A stretch of 64,000 bases of DNA from Cordylochernes scorpioides (GCA_030710605.1 CP092870.1:58461057-58525056); one strand, 5' to 3'; counted from the stretch's first letter, positions 53,225 through 63,870 are shown. Translations and numbers: made by a program. Notes: generated by a model from the letters alone, not told the origin.

Positions 53225-53540
53225 ATTAAAAAGACATATATTGAATCAAAATATCATTTATTTTACCAATATTTCAACTGGCTGAACGCCAACTTTATCA
53301 AGGTGTTATAACATATTAATTGTGTGTCAACAACAAACTTAGCGCCACATAACGTCAATAGAATTAAGTTTTAAAAATATTTTGTTATATTAAAACTTAA
53401 TTCTATTGACGTTATGTGGCGCTGAGTTTGTTGTTGACACACATTAAAATGTTATAATACCTTGATAAAGGTTGGCGTTCAGCCAACTTAAATATTGGTA
53501 AAATAAATGATATTTTGATCCCCAATATATGTCTTTTTGT
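53225..53540. repeat. Second palindromic family (TTGATAAAGGTTGGCG)
   Basis: AAGACATATATTGAATCAAA mirrored by GATCCCCAATATATGTCTTT. Each arm holds CTTGATAAAG, a stem TTGGCG/CGTTCAGCCAA, then AAATATTGG, and TCAATAGAATTAAGTTT meets its mirror at the centre. Single-arm copies are at 54745-54875 (+) and 62515-62700 (-). Confidence 0.8.
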
Positions 53541-53655
53541 TCAAATATTTCTCATTGTGTGTAACTACAGTAGACCTTTCTCTCTATACCTATCTATAAC
53601 TCTTGTTTAAAAGCATGTTCTCCACTTAAAGACAACTGTGTTATTTGAACTAAAC

Positions 53656-53720
53656 CAGAGGTCATCAAACTGCAGCTCACAAGCCCATACAGCTCTTGGA
53701 TGTGAAGCTTCGGCTATTTA
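53656..53720 (+). mobile_element. hAT-like terminal fragment
   Basis: CAGAGGTCATCAAACTGCAG, CTCACAAGCCCATACAGCTC, TTGGATGTGAAGC resembles the widespread hAT end CAGGGGTC..CAAACTGCGGCTC. The other end is not found. Confidence 0.5.
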
Positions 53721-53996
53721 TATAGTTTTTTGATAATTAAAACACCTTTATTGACTTCTTAATCAAGATTTACATTTTTAAAAATCAAGAAAATTATAAG
53801 AAATCAGCCAGGGATTCTTCCCCTTGGTGATAGCTCTTTATATTGTAGCGTAGGAAATTAAGTCTTTGTATATCTGGGGATGTGAAGGTATTTATTAATG
53901 ACGTCAGCACGACAATTATCAACAAAACTATCTACAGCTAGAGAATCTTGAGCATGCACGCAAAGAAATATTTCGATCATTATTTTATATTGAATA

Positions 53997-54197
53997 AACA
54001 CAAGGTAATAAGACCAAATCCAAATAAATAAATAGTGTGTGATGTTTCGGTAACAGCGTTGTTACCATCTTCAGACACAATTCATTCTTTCATCACAATC
54101 ATTCAGTACTTTTGTCTGAAAATGGTAACAACGCTATTACTGAAACGTCACACACTATTTATTTATTTGGATTTGGTGTCTTATTACCTTGTGTTTA
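53997..54197. repeat. Penelope-type terminal palindrome
   Basis: AACACAAGGTAATAAGACCA mirrored by GGTGTCTTATTACCTTGTGT; CTGAAAATGG in the right stem is degenerate. Confidence 0.8.
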
Positions 54198-54448
54198 TTC
54201 TAAATAAAGAATTTCTCATTTGTGATATTTTCTAACTGTAAAAACATAACCCAATAAAATAATCCTATGTAGAAAGCCATCCAAACCACAAATCTAGAGA
54301 ATAAAAATGTTTTGAAAAGATACTTTACCCTGGAGGAATGATTGATTTTACTCAAAAAAAATTGAATAATCGCAGAAAAACTTTATTTTATATACATTTT
54401 AAAACTATATTTTTTTATAAGATATTTGAATGTTTTTATATAAATTAT

Positions 54449-54487
<39 letters not shown>

Positions 54488-54509
54488 CTTGGAATATATA
54501 TATATATAT

Positions 54510-54645
54510 GCAGTTAAACCTGTCTATAACGCCCCCTCTAAATAGACTAGAGAGCTGTTAAATAATAAAAATGGTAATTTTTTTGCAAATAGAAACTGTC
54601 CTTTGCGTAAAGAGCTGTCCTCTCATTGTGGTTCTACTGTATATA
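54510..54645. mobile_element. Chimeric fragment of the two pogo-like MITE families
   Basis: GCAGTTAAACCTGTCTATAA (left end of the 107-bp family) runs into AAATAGACTAGAGAGCTGTT and CTCTCATTGTGGTTCTACTG (right end of the other family). The two ends share a similar 5' CAGTNNAACC. Confidence 0.6.
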
Positions 54646-55164
54646 ATTGTTGCCTTTATATATTTTATATCAATTTTATTTTTTTATAAATATATATATG
54701 TGTGTGTTTTGAATATATAACAATCCATAAATAAATATTTAATTAAAAAGGCATATATAGGTACACATTAATATATTATAATACCTTGATAAAGGTTGGC
54801 TTTCAGCCAACAACTGAAATATTGATAAAATAAATGATATTTTGATCCAATATATGCCTTTTTAATTAAATATATGTGTGTGTGTTTTTTTGCTTGTATT
54901 GAAATTGGCTTGACTTTTTGATATGTTTTCAAAATAATAAAAAATGAGTTGAACCCAATATTATCATGTATTCAAGGTGTCATTCCTTTATTTTAACACA
55001 CAAAACATGATATCCATAGCAGGGATAATATTGTCAATTTACAATTGCTAAACCATAGGATGGCCTGAGTATTTGGTGATCTATGGATACGCTCTTGGGA
55101 TACCTAGTTTCTATTATTTTATGATAACCATAATACTAAATATAACTTTAATTATGATTTTAAT

Positions 55165-56126
55165 GTTTGCAATGTTTTCCCACTATGTACTAAGTGTCAA
55201 TCTGCAATCCTAAACATTATCTTTGACTCTATTGACTCATCCATTGTGAGCTTTACTCATCCCCAGAAGGCACCATCAACAAGCTCTACAAGCTTGATAC
55301 CCTAATATGATTGTTGAGTGGAGATAAGAAAGAAGAGACTCATCCCCAGCACAGACACCATCAACAAGCTCTACAGACTTGATACCCTGATATGATTGTT
55401 GAGTGGAGATAAGAAAGAAGAGACACATCCCCAGCACAGACACCGTCAACAAGCTCTACAGACTTGATACCCTGATATGATTATTGAGTGGAGATAAGAA
55501 AGAAGAAGAGACTCATCCCCAGCACAGACACCATCAACAAGCTCTACAGACTTGATACCCTGATATGATTGTTGAGTGGAGATAAGAAAGAAGAAGAGAC
55601 TCATCCCCAGCACAGACACCATCAACAAGCTCTACAGACTTGATACCCTGATATGATTGTTGAGTGGAGATAAGAAAGAAGAAGAGATCCATCCCCAGCA
55701 CAGACACCATCAACAAGCTCTACAGACTTGATACCCTGATATGATTGTTGAGTGGAGATAAGAAAGAAGAAGAGATCCATCCCCAGCACAGACACCATCA
55801 ACAAGCTCTACAGACTTGATACCCTGATATGATTGTTGAGTGGAGATAAGAAAGAAGAAGAGATCCATCCCCAGCACAGACACCATCAAAAAGCTCTACA
55901 GACTTGACACCCTGATATGATTGTTGAGTGGAGATAAGAAAGAAGAAGAGACACATCCCCAGCACAGACACCATCAACAAGCTCTACAGACTTGATACCC
56001 TAATATGATTGTTGAGTGGAGATAAGAAAGAAGAAGAGACTCATCCCCAGCACAGACACCATCAACAAGCTCTACAGACTTGATACCCTGATATGATTGT
56101 TGAGTGGAGATAAGAAAGAAGAAGAT
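55165..56126. repeat. TIR element with an 88-bp array on its right, about 10 copies
   Basis: Same body (GTTTTCCCACTATGTACTAA, 55170-55255) followed by about ten units in the opposite orientation to 41653-42460 (CATCCCCAGCACAGACACCA, GAGTGGAGATAAGAAAGAAG). Thus two insertions of one family have amplified opposite ends. Confidence 0.9.
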
Positions 56127-56261
56127 GAGGTATTTAGGTTACAAATATCATACAAATTTAAGACCAATGATAATCTTCCTTATAAGGAGAAAACAGGGAA
56201 CATCCTCCTGTTAATGATAAGGGACAATTTGGATTGTAGATTAGAAACATCTATCTATCAA

Positions 56262-56698
56262 AATTCGAAACTATTATAGACGCGATTGATTCTTTTTAGA
56301 AACTAATTAATTTCTACTGCCCTTATTGCAATTGAAAAATTAATGGTAGGGCATGGCTCATCAATGGTAAACCCTCCAAGCAGTACCCTACCGCTGTTAT
56401 ATTGCATTTTCGGTTTTTCTTTTATAGTGATGCTGACTCTTGGAATGGGTATTTTAGATGAACTATACATAAGCTTCGGGTCTAGCATTCCAAGAGTCTA
56501 GCATCAGTATCACTATAAATAAATATAACCGAAAAATGCAATATAACAGCGGTATGGTAGATTAAACTGGCGAAACCGCTGGGAGGGTTACCCACTGATG
56601 AGCCAGGCCTTCCCATTAATTTTTTCATTGCACTAAGGGCAGTAGAAATTGTTTATTTTTAAAAAGAATCATGCGTGTCTATAATAGTTTAGAATTTT
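56262..56698. mobile_element. MITE, about 435 bp, same family
   Basis: Left AATTCGAAACTATTATAGAC, right GTCTATAATAGTTTAGAATT; inverted ends of about 130 bp including CTACTGCCCTTATTGCAAT and its mirror. The middle holds TGGAATGGGTATTTTAGATG with its own mirror. It ends 48 bases before the candidate exon. Confidence 0.84.
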
Positions 56699-56746
56699 GA
56701 TAACAGATATGCGCTAATGCATCATAACATCTATCTTTTAACTCAG

Positions 56747-56893
56747 GCCGGAAGGGGACCGTGCTCTTGCACTACACACCCGCCCTAAAGAAGCTCCATC
56801 CAGACAACAGAGGAGCTCCAGTCCCCCTCGTTAGACCTAGCCACCTCCCAATGCTCCAAGGAGGTCACACGCACTTCCCTCTCCATGTTCCAG
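56747..56893 (+). CDS. Candidate extra exon of unknown gene
   Basis: A 147-nt GC-rich block in AT-rich surroundings, bounded by a good acceptor (CTTTTAACTCAG) and a GTGGAG donor. Two frames are open. One would be entered from the phase-1 donor at 49523 and contains GTVLLHYTPALKKLHPDNRG, staying open through the donor. The other reads PEGDRALALHTRPKEAPSRQ and stops at 56834. It could be an alternative 3' exon of the ankyrin gene, an exon of another gene, or chance. I do not recognise the protein. Confidence 0.33.
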
Positions 56894-56954
56894 GTGGAGA
56901 ACGATGCTCAATGCATCTCAGATTAGAAACATAACAAGACCAAATTAAATAGTC

Positions 56955-57540
56955 TTCTTCTTTCTTATCTCCACTCAATCATATTAGGGTATCAAGTTGT
57001 GACCCTTGATGGTGTCTGTTTGACAACCATCATGACTGGGTAAAGTAGATTGTGTCTGCCTTTGTCATTAAGACTGGGAGCACTACTCAGTAGCAGGCAA
57101 CTGACTTAGCTCCAATATGGAAGGGTAACATGAGGAACAGATGTCATGTACAGCCGCTCATAACATGGAGTACAAACACTGCTCATCCTGTATCCCTGGA
57201 GTCCTTACAGGGTACTATCAGCATGGCCAGCTGAGCCAAGGTTTTTTAGTGAGCTTGTTACTGCTCCCCCTCCTCTGACATGAGGAACAGATGTCATGTA
57301 CAGCCGCTCATAACATGGAGTACAAACACTGCTCATCCTGTATCCCTGGAGTCCTTACAGGGTACTATCAGCATGGCCAGCTGAGCCAAGGTTTTTTAGT
57401 GAGCTTGTTACTGCTCCCCCTCCTCTGACATGAGGAACAGACACCATGTACAGCCGCTCTTAACATGGAGTACAAACGCTGCTCATCCTGTATCCCTGGA
57501 GCCCTTACAGGGTACTATCAGCCGGGACAGCTGAACCCAA
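56955..57540 (+). mobile_element. CTTTCTTATCTCCACTCAA-family copy with internal tandem duplication
   Basis: The body segment from CTGACATGAGGAACAGATGT to GTTACTGCTCCCCCTCCT (about 145 bp) occurs two and a half times in a row, the first two nearly identical. So this element too is expanding, here from its middle. Confidence 0.8.
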
Positions 57541-57642
57541 AAAAATAGTGTTAGAACTAAATGATAATTTCTCTACTTACCATAGAAGAAAAAACACAAG
57601 TTGAGGAAAAAAGCTCTTTTTTCCTTTATTGTATTTCTACTT

Positions 57643-57802
57643 CTAAAATAGTGTTTGATGTTTTGTAAACAGTGTTGTTACCATCATCACACTTTTGTAT
57701 TCATGTATTCAGTACTTTTGTCTGATGATGGTAACAACGATTTTACTGAAATGTCACACATTATTTATTTTATTTGGATTTGCTCTTTTTACCTTATGTT
57801 TA
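57643..57802. repeat. Penelope-type terminal palindrome
   Basis: AGTGTTTGATGTTTTGTAAA and GTTACCATCATCA facing TCTGATGATGGTAACAACG and GAAATGTCACACATT. Confidence 0.75.
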
Positions 57803-57809
57803 AGACTTT

Positions 57810-58870
57810 AAATGACAATACCTAGTTGTAGGGCCGAGTGATCTTTGGGAGAGGTATCCTCTTATTGGAGAGTTGTTATTTAGAAAAAAAAGGTTATTTT
57901 GGTGATGAGAATTGTCCAGTGTAGAGAGGTGTCCTCTCATAGAGGTTGTTATACTGTATTGGTGATGGAAACTGTCCTTTGTAGAGAGGTGTCCTCTCAT
58001 GGAGGTTGTTCTACTGTATTGGTGATGGAAACTGTCCTTTGTAGAGAGGTGTCCTCTCATGGAGGTTGTTCTACTGTATTGGTGATGGAAACTGTCCTTT
58101 GTAGAAAGGTGTCCTCTCATGGAGGTTGTTCTACTGTATTGGTGATGGAAACTGTCCTTTGTAGAAAGGTGTCCTCTCATAGAGGTTGTTCTACTGTATT
58201 GGTGATGGAAACTGTCCTTTGTAGAAAGGTGTCCTCTCATGGAGGTTGTTCTACTGTATTGGTGATGGAAACTGTCCTTTGTAAAGAGGTGTCCTCTCAT
58301 AGAGGTTGTTCTACTGTATTGGTGATGGAAACTGTCCTTTGTAGAAAGGTGTCCTCTCATAGAGGTTGTTCTACTGTATTGGTGATGGAAACTGTCCTTT
58401 GTAGAAAGGTGTCTTCTCATGGAGGTTGTTCTACTGTATTGGTGATGGAAACTGTCCTTTGTAGAAAGGTGTCTTCTCATGGAGGTTGTTCTACTGTATT
58501 GGTGATGGATGGGGGGTCAGTGGAAGGCTGGTTAAACCGTTTGGGTTTCGACCACCACGACCCGGTTTCGATTCCCGCATTGGACACTTTTTCTGTTTAG
58601 CTCCAATGGCCCCCGATTCTTGCAAAAGTCCAAACCCACCAGCGAGTACAAGTAACCAAACGGGGCTCTGGCACATTTGTAAGTGCAAAGTCGAACTGCT
58701 TTTCACATGTGTAGACATGTGGTGTACTTACAGTAAAAGCAGTCGCTAACTACCCACCATGATTATCATGACCTGTACCATGTGTACTAGGGATAAGCAA
58801 AAAAAAAAAAAATTGGTGATGGAAACTGTCCTTTATAGAGAGGTGTCCTCATAGAAGTTGTTCTACTGTG
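57810..58870. repeat. MITE with 60-bp array (10 copies), broken by a SINE
   Basis: Left part ACCTAGTTGTAGGGCCGAGT, then about ten near-identical 60-bp units (TTCTACTGTATTGGTGATGG and so on). Unit variants are GTAGAGAGG/GTAGAAAGG and CATGGAGG/CATAGAGG. The tenth unit is split by the SINE at 58510-58812 and resumes after it. Confidence 0.92.
58510..58812 (+). mobile_element. tRNA-derived SINE inserted into the 60-bp array
   Basis: Head GGGGTCAGTGGAAGGCTGG, B box GGTTTCGATTCCCG, tail ACTAGGGATAAGC plus poly(A). The 12-bp duplication ATTGGTGATGGA (58498-58509 and 58813-58824) is itself part of the array unit, dating the insertion after array growth. Confidence 0.95.
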
Positions 58871-59094
58871 TAATGTATTTGCATGCTTGGATATTTGTAG
58901 ATATGCAAATATCAACTTTGCATACTCAATTATTACTTTAGGAATATGTAGATATATAGTGGCACAATTTTGCTACTAGTCAGTCAGTAGGATGTATCTA
59001 CTGTAAGGTAAGTTTATTTCTAACAAACTGTGTTTCCTAAGTCCCTGGCCTAATACAACCAACACTTCATTTTTACTACATCTCTATCTGGCAA

Positions 59095-59560
59095 TACTAC
59101 ATTCTGCAAGTGTTCTGCAGTAAGGACAGTAGAAGTTTGTATTATGTATAAAAGAAACATTCATGCTTTTAAATCCTTTCATTTTATATGTATAGATGGC
59201 ACGTTATTGCTTTATGTTAATTTATGCCTAACTGACCTTGTCTTTATTGTTTGCGGAAGAGCATTGCTCGATGCAAATATTTGAATGTAATTCTACTGTC
59301 CTATAAGCTTATGTCCATAGTTTTCTTGAACACCATTTCTAAGATTCCATCCTTCAGTGCTGCGTATATAAGCAGAATTGTTCAATACAGTATTAGAACT
59401 CTGAGAAGCGGTCTGGTGGATTAAATTGGTGAAACCGCTGGGAGGGTTCACCACTGATGAGCCAAGCCCTCCCAATATATTTTTTAATCGCAGTAAAAAC
59501 AGTAGAAGTTTGTATTATGTATAAAAGAAACATTCGTGCTTTTAAATCCTTTCATTTTAT
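59095..59560. mobile_element. Diverged MITE of the same group
   Basis: GGTGAAACCGCTGGGAGGGT and CACTGATGAGCCAAGCCCTC are present. AGTAGAAGTTTGTATTATGT and GCTTTTAAATCCTTTCATTT occur as a direct repeat (59130 and 59500), and TTTGCGGAAGAGCATTGCTC matches the mirror in the 15996 element. Confidence 0.65.
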
Positions 59561-59610
59561 TCTCTAAATTGATAATTTTATTTTTTTGTATGAAGAATTT
59601 GATTGCTAAT

Positions 59611-59820
59611 AGAAACACAGGGTAATAATACACCAAATCCAAATAAATAAATAGTGTGTGATGTTTCGGTAACACCGTTGTTACCATCTTCAGACAAAAG
59701 TACTGAATCTGTTTCATTCATTCTGAATTTCCATTCAGTACTTTTGTCTGAAGATGGTAACAATACTGTTACCCACTATTTATTTATTTGGATTTGGTCT
59801 TATTATCATGTGTTTATAAT
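59611..59820. repeat. Penelope-type terminal palindrome
   Basis: AAACACAGGGTAATAATACA facing GGTCTTATTATCATGTGTTT. The right arm has lost GAAACGTC. Continues into the inserted element at 59822. Confidence 0.78.
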
Positions 59821-59821
59821 C

Positions 59822-60526
59822 TACTAGCCGAATGACCCGGGCAACGCCCAGGTTTTACCCGATTAAATGTTTTTATTCAAATACTATTCGTTACAATTAT
59901 AAATTGGCGCCATGGATGTCATTCTTCTGAAACGTCCCGCTCCAAACTTTGTGTCAGAGAAGCGATATTTTTATAAAAAGATGATCTGGCTTTGTGTCTT
60001 CTGCTCGAATGAATGTTTTTCTGTTAGAATTTTGTTCCTGCACACTAAAAATGAACTGGCTTCACCCGTGGTCTCAGCTTTTTGGAATTTTTCCCGATAT
60101 AATTTTGTATCTGATAATCAAACATGATACAGCAATATTGTCATCATCATTTTCTGACTAAAAAAACAACTATTTTTGCCCAAAACCTGTCAATTTTATT
60201 TTTTATCCGATAAATATCTTTTCCAGATTTTTCTCTATGTCCTGTCAAAACACGTTTTACATGTACATTAGGTCAGCTGATATTACTTCCCATCTTCACC
60301 GCTAGAGGCGCTGCTTGCGAGCAAAAAGGCAAATTTGCAACGCAATTTGCAAATAACTCGAAGAATTTTCGGGATAGAGACCTGAAATTTTCACTATAAG
60401 TTTTTCCAGATACTACTCTATATACTGTTAAAATTTCAGTCAGATTAGTTACGTATTGTGGACGTATATAGCCGACATAGGAACAAACACGCATACATAC
60501 ACTGACTTATATATATTTAGGGATAA
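59822..60526 (+). mobile_element. Related element, longer version (about 700 bp)
   Basis: Same first 100 bases (TACTAGCCGAATGACCCGGG to AATTGGCGCC) but a different interior: GTCATTCTTCTGAAACGTCC, GAATTTTCGGGATAGAGACC, ending ACGCATACATACACTGAC. ATAATC flanks both sides within a Penelope terminal repeat, a short target duplication. Frames in it are short. Confidence 0.72.
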
Positions 60527-60584
60527 TCCAAATTGTACCTTATCATTGTTAATAGAAAAAAACAACACAATATAGAGTTGACAT

Positions 60585-60590
60585 TTTATT
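60585..60590 (-). terminator. Probable poly(A) signal of the DDX49-like gene
   Basis: AATAAA on the minus strand (TTTATT on plus), about 75 bases past the stop codon, in an AT-rich stretch. Position and sequence fit a cleavage signal. Confidence 0.5.
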
Positions 60591-60663
60591 TACATACTTG
60601 TTTATAAACATATTTACATATTAAACAGAAAAAAAACAATGTAATAATACACTTTAGAAGATT

Positions 60664-60938
60664 TCATTTTGCATCAGGTCCATATTTCTTCTTCTTTTTC
60701 TCTTCCCATTTTTCTAAATCTTCCATAGCTTTCTTTTTGATCTTTTCTAGGAAGTCGGATTGATTTTCAGATTTCTTGTTCTTCTTTCTATTCATCTTCT
60801 TTTCCTTTTGTTTCTGAAGTCTCTTGATCTGTTGATAGCGTTCTTTGCGTTTGCCAAACTCCTCCATGTCTTTCATTTGCAGTTCTGAATGTCTCACTGC
60901 TACGTTGACTGACAGACTGATCTTGTTTACTTCTCCCT
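60664..60938 (-). CDS. DDX49: DDX49-like helicase, terminal exon with stop
   Basis: Acceptor GTTGTGTGCAG. It joins phase 1 to give [20 protein letters not shown], then a strongly basic coiled tail ([20 protein letters not shown] and [16 protein letters not shown]) and TGA at 60666-60664. Lys/Glu-rich tails are usual for nucleolar helicases of this group. The frame extends upstream of the acceptor, but that part is intron. Confidence 0.82.
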
Positions 60939-62463
60939 CTGCACACAACAGTCCTGTTAACTCTCTGCTCCAACAGTAATGTAACCACAACTTGCTATGA
61001 GAGGACACTCCCGCTAGAGGACACCTCTCTACAAAGGACAGTTTCCATCACCAATACAGTAGAACAACTTCCATGAGAACATTCATGCTAGAGGACACCT
61101 CTCTACAAAGGACAGTTTCCATCACCAATACAGTAGAACAACCTCTATGAGAGGACAGTTCTCTACAAAGGACAGTTTTCATCACCAATACAGTAAAACA
61201 ATCTCCATGAGAGGACACTCCCGCTAAAGGACACCTCTCCACAAAGGACAGTTTTCATTTTCAAAAATTACCATTTTTACAATTTAGTAGCTCTCCATTA
61301 AGAGGACACCTTTCCCTAAAGGACACTATGACTCTGCAATTAGGTGTATTTTACAGAGAGGTAGTTCTACCGTATATTCTTTAGAGAGTTTGTGTACAAC
61401 TCACAAATGCATCAATAGTATAAAACCAACAAATAGAAATCAAATAATTTTACAATTCAAGATATTGCAGTTATAATGAAAACAATTTAACAATTACAAG
61501 TTATGAAAGGAGTAAATTTACAACAATGCATTGTAATTATACCATAACAATTAACAAATCAATTATGCACCAAATAGGAATACTTTGTAATCCTATAACA
61601 ATGGCCAACTCAACAATGCAAATATTGTAATATGTGTTATAGTAAATTATAATGGTCAACTAAATAATCACTGTATACTTTGTAAGGACAATGTTTTTGA
61701 GCCAGTGTCCTCTTTTTAAAGACCTGCTGAATATATATATTTTTAAATTTATCCAAAGTGCTTGTGGTACAGGCCATGATAAGCATGGTAGATAATTAGC
61801 GAATGCTTTTACTGTAAGTACACCACATGTCTACACATGGTACAGGCCATGATAATCATGGTGGGTAGTTAGCGACTGCTTTTACTGTAAGTGCACCAGA
61901 TGGTACAGACCATGATAATCAAGGTAGGTAGTTGGCGACTGTTTTACTGTAAGTACACCACATGTTTACACATGGTACAGGGCATTATAATCATGGTGGG
62001 TAGTTAGTGACTGCTACACAATAAGTACACCACATGTCTACACATTTGAAAAGCAGTTTGACTTTACATTGTAGAGAAATGTCCTCTTTATCACTTCAAG
62101 AACCCACCTTTAACTAGCTGTTCCTTGAGGTCTGTTCCAATCCGTTTCTCAATCGCCTTCAAAGCATCCACGTCGCGTGGTCCTACGAGGGAGATGGCAA
62201 TACCATCTTTGCCTGCTCGAGCAGTACGACCCACCCTATGGATGTATGTATCAGGATCAGTAGGGACATTGTGATTGATCACCACGTCTACATTGGGAAT
62301 GTCCAGACCTCTACTGGCTACATCCGTGGTCACCAGTAGTTTGACTTTACGCGACTTGAACTTCTGGAAGTTGACGCGACGGTTCTGCATCTTCATCATG
62401 GAATGGAGGCAGATGTTGTCAAAGTTGAGTTCCTGGAGGGCCATTGACAGGTACTGGCAGATT
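60664..62463 (-). CDS. DDX49: DEAD-box RNA helicase, DDX49/Dbp8-like, last two exons
   Basis: Minus-strand gene whose 5' exons lie beyond the right edge. The two visible exons encode the second half of the helicase C domain and the charged C-terminal tail. Motif V is [10 protein letters not shown] and motif VI is [10 protein letters not shown], both intact, with VVINHNVP between them, an arrangement typical of DDX49 and yeast Dbp8. That subfamily acts in the nucleolus on 40S ribosomal subunit assembly. The family name rests on motif order and on the tail (VNVAVRH at the position of the family's VNVVRRE), not on a search. The intron (60939-62107) holds a MITE and SINE-tail repeats. Confidence 0.85.
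60996..61378. mobile_element. MITE of the TACAGTAGAACC family in the helicase intron
   Basis: Three to four copies of the left unit (GAGGACACTCCCGCTAGAGG, ACAAAGGACAGTTTCCATCA), the middle (TTACCATTTTTACAATTTAG) and the inverted right end (TTTTACAGAGAGGTAGTTCT). It shows the same family is present outside the ankyrin gene. Confidence 0.85.
61380..61760. other. AT-rich intron sequence of the helicase gene, nothing recognised
   Basis: Low-complexity sequence with imperfect repeats of ACAATGCAATATTGTAAT type. No ORFs, no known repeat ends. Confidence 0.6.
61765..62070 (-). repeat. Tandem array of SINE tails, four copies
   Basis: Four units of about 70-75 bp: GGTACAGGCCATGATAATCA, TGGTGGGTAGTTAGCGACTG, CTTTTACTGTAAGTACACCA, CATGTCTACACAT. 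Only the 3' part of the SINE is present; no tRNA head. It lies in the helicase intron, 30 bases from the exon donor. Confidence 0.88.
62108..62463 (-). CDS. DDX49: DDX49-like helicase, C-terminal core exon
   Basis: Starts after the acceptor TTTGTCCCAG (minus strand) with one base completing a codon, then [20 protein letters not shown] and SMMKM. The helicase motifs are [20 protein letters not shown] and [15 protein letters not shown]. It ends at G before GTGGGT, after LKEQLVK. The reading frame stays open a little past the donor to a TGA at 62093, but splicing at GTGGGT restores family-like sequence in the next exon. Confidence 0.88.
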
Positions 62464-62514
62464 CTGGGACAAACAGGATTTTTATAGAACTCTCTCACAA
62501 TACACAATACTTAA

Positions 62515-62840
62515 TTTTTAATTAAAAAGACATATATTGGATCAAAATATCATTTATTTTACCAATATTTCAGTTGGCTTAACGCAAACCTTTATCAAGG
62601 TATTATAACATATTAATGTGTGTCAACAACAAACTCAGCGCCACATAACGTCAACAGAATTAAGTTTCAAAAATATTTTTGTTTATATTCAATGGGGAGA
62701 AAAAATTTGATATATATTTATATTAATTAAAGGGCATATTTTGGTTCTAAAATAAAACAAACATTTTATTTAATATAAAATTCCAATATTTCAATAGGCT
62801 ATACGCCTAACTTCATCAGGGCGTTTCTTGTTTTTAAACT
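62515..62840 (-). repeat. Two single-arm copies of palindrome-family ends
   Basis: 62515-62700 is an arm of the TTGATAAAGGTTGGCG family. 62735-62840 belongs to a relative reading, on minus, CTGATGAAGTTAGGCG, TATAGCCTATTGAAATATTG. Both lie just upstream of the helicase exon and point to Penelope-like tips. Confidence 0.65.
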
Positions 62841-63200
62841 GCTTCGGATGATCACGCGATGCCTTCACGCGACGATATATAAAATATTTACAATTCTGGG
62901 GCTAAAATTTAAATATATACACACAAATATCAATAATAATAGACTATATATATATGATAATTTAAACCAATAACCCTATATTATGTAATACGTATAACAA
63001 GCTTGTCATGTTGTATATAGAACTAATTATAAACTAACTAATTATACGCATAATTGACATGTCTCCTTGCACCACCATATGTAATGTACTGAGGATGAAT
63101 AAATAAAACATAATAGATTAAAAGCCAAGTTAAAAGCAAGATTGAGAGATCCCAAAGTAACTTCTAAAGATAGATTGTTAGCCGACAGGTAGGCGCCAGA
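62840..63200. other. AT-rich stretch, nothing firm
   Basis: Between palindrome-family ends and the promoter at 63216. Contains TTCACGCGACGATATATAAA and GGCGCCAGACTCG. If the promoter belongs to an LTR, its left boundary should be in this stretch, but I cannot place it. Confidence 0.4.
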
Positions 63201-63215
63201 CTCGAATATCAGCGA

Positions 63216-63316
63216 CACGTGCCGTGTCTCGAGTAGCATCGACACGTGCATGACCCAATTCTCTTAGTCAGAGCGGTCGTATAAAAAGGCCGCGTAGCAA
63301 CAGCCAGTTCAGTCCA
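63216..63316 (+). promoter_or_regulatory. RNA polymerase II core promoter
   Basis: Two CACGTG boxes (63216-63221 and 63243-63248) each inside a TCGACACGTG or GCGACACGTG context, a CCAAT-like box at 63254, TATAAAAAG at 63280-63288, and an initiator TCAGTCC with A+1 at 63311. The TATA-to-start distance is 31 bases, the standard spacing. It could belong to an LTR retrotransposon or to an ordinary gene. Confidence 0.7.
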
Positions 63317-63365
63317 GTTCCCCATCAGCGCGTCGCCGGTTGTCTCCAAGTTCCCCTCATTCACC

Positions 63366-63371
63366 ATGTAA
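63366..63371 (+). promoter_or_regulatory. Minimal start-stop uORF
   Basis: The first ATG after the predicted start site, in good context (TCACCATG), is followed at once by TAA. Start-stop elements can stall ribosomes; here the role is inferred only from position in the leader. Confidence 0.3.
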
Positions 63372-63688
63372 AACAGTAAGGAATCTTCGATCTCCATCTT
63401 TGCTCTTGGCTCGCTTTTTATCTATTCAAGGAACTTTCTTTCAACTGTGTCTCTTCGTTTTGTGTGTGTGGACATCCCCGCTTTTCCACTCTGCCTCGAC
63501 CACGACTGCCTGTACTTTGTGAGAACTGTTAAAGGTCCTACAAGGTGCAGCGAGGTACTGGAAAACTCTCCACCCCTGACTGTCCCTCGCGGTTACTACA
63601 GGTTTGACCCTCGGTTGCCACAACTTATAGCGAGAGTCGACGAGGTTCTACAACAGGCTTACCAAACCTCAACGCAATATTACAGCTA

Positions 63689-63870
63689 GTCGACAGGATC
63701 CCTAATCACAGATAAGGATCCCAACATATTATCTCAGAGAGTCGACAGGATCCCTAATCACAGACAAGATCCAACACATTATTACAGATAGTCGACAGGA
63801 TCTCAACGCATTTATTACAGAGAGTCGACAGGATTACCACAACGAAGGATTACCACAACGAAGGAGACCA
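63689..63870 (+). repeat. Short direct repeats in the leader
   Basis: GTCGACAGGATC recurs at 63689, 63741 and 63791, and GTCGACAGGATT at 63824, each preceded by ATTACAG-like sequence and mostly followed by CCTAATCACAGA. Then TTACCACAACGAAGGA repeats about three times. This lies between the promoter and the ORF at 63925. Confidence 0.8.

Noticed and set aside
62091-62507. Single-exon reading of the helicase frame from 62507 to the TGA at 62093
   Set aside because: The first 15 codons do not match the helicase family and a good acceptor follows at 62464. The donor GTGGGT at 62107 joined to 60938 restores family-like sequence.
63447-63689. 80-codon frame in the leader
   Set aside because: It starts at GTG, has no recognisable domain and overlaps the repetitive leader after the predicted transcription start.
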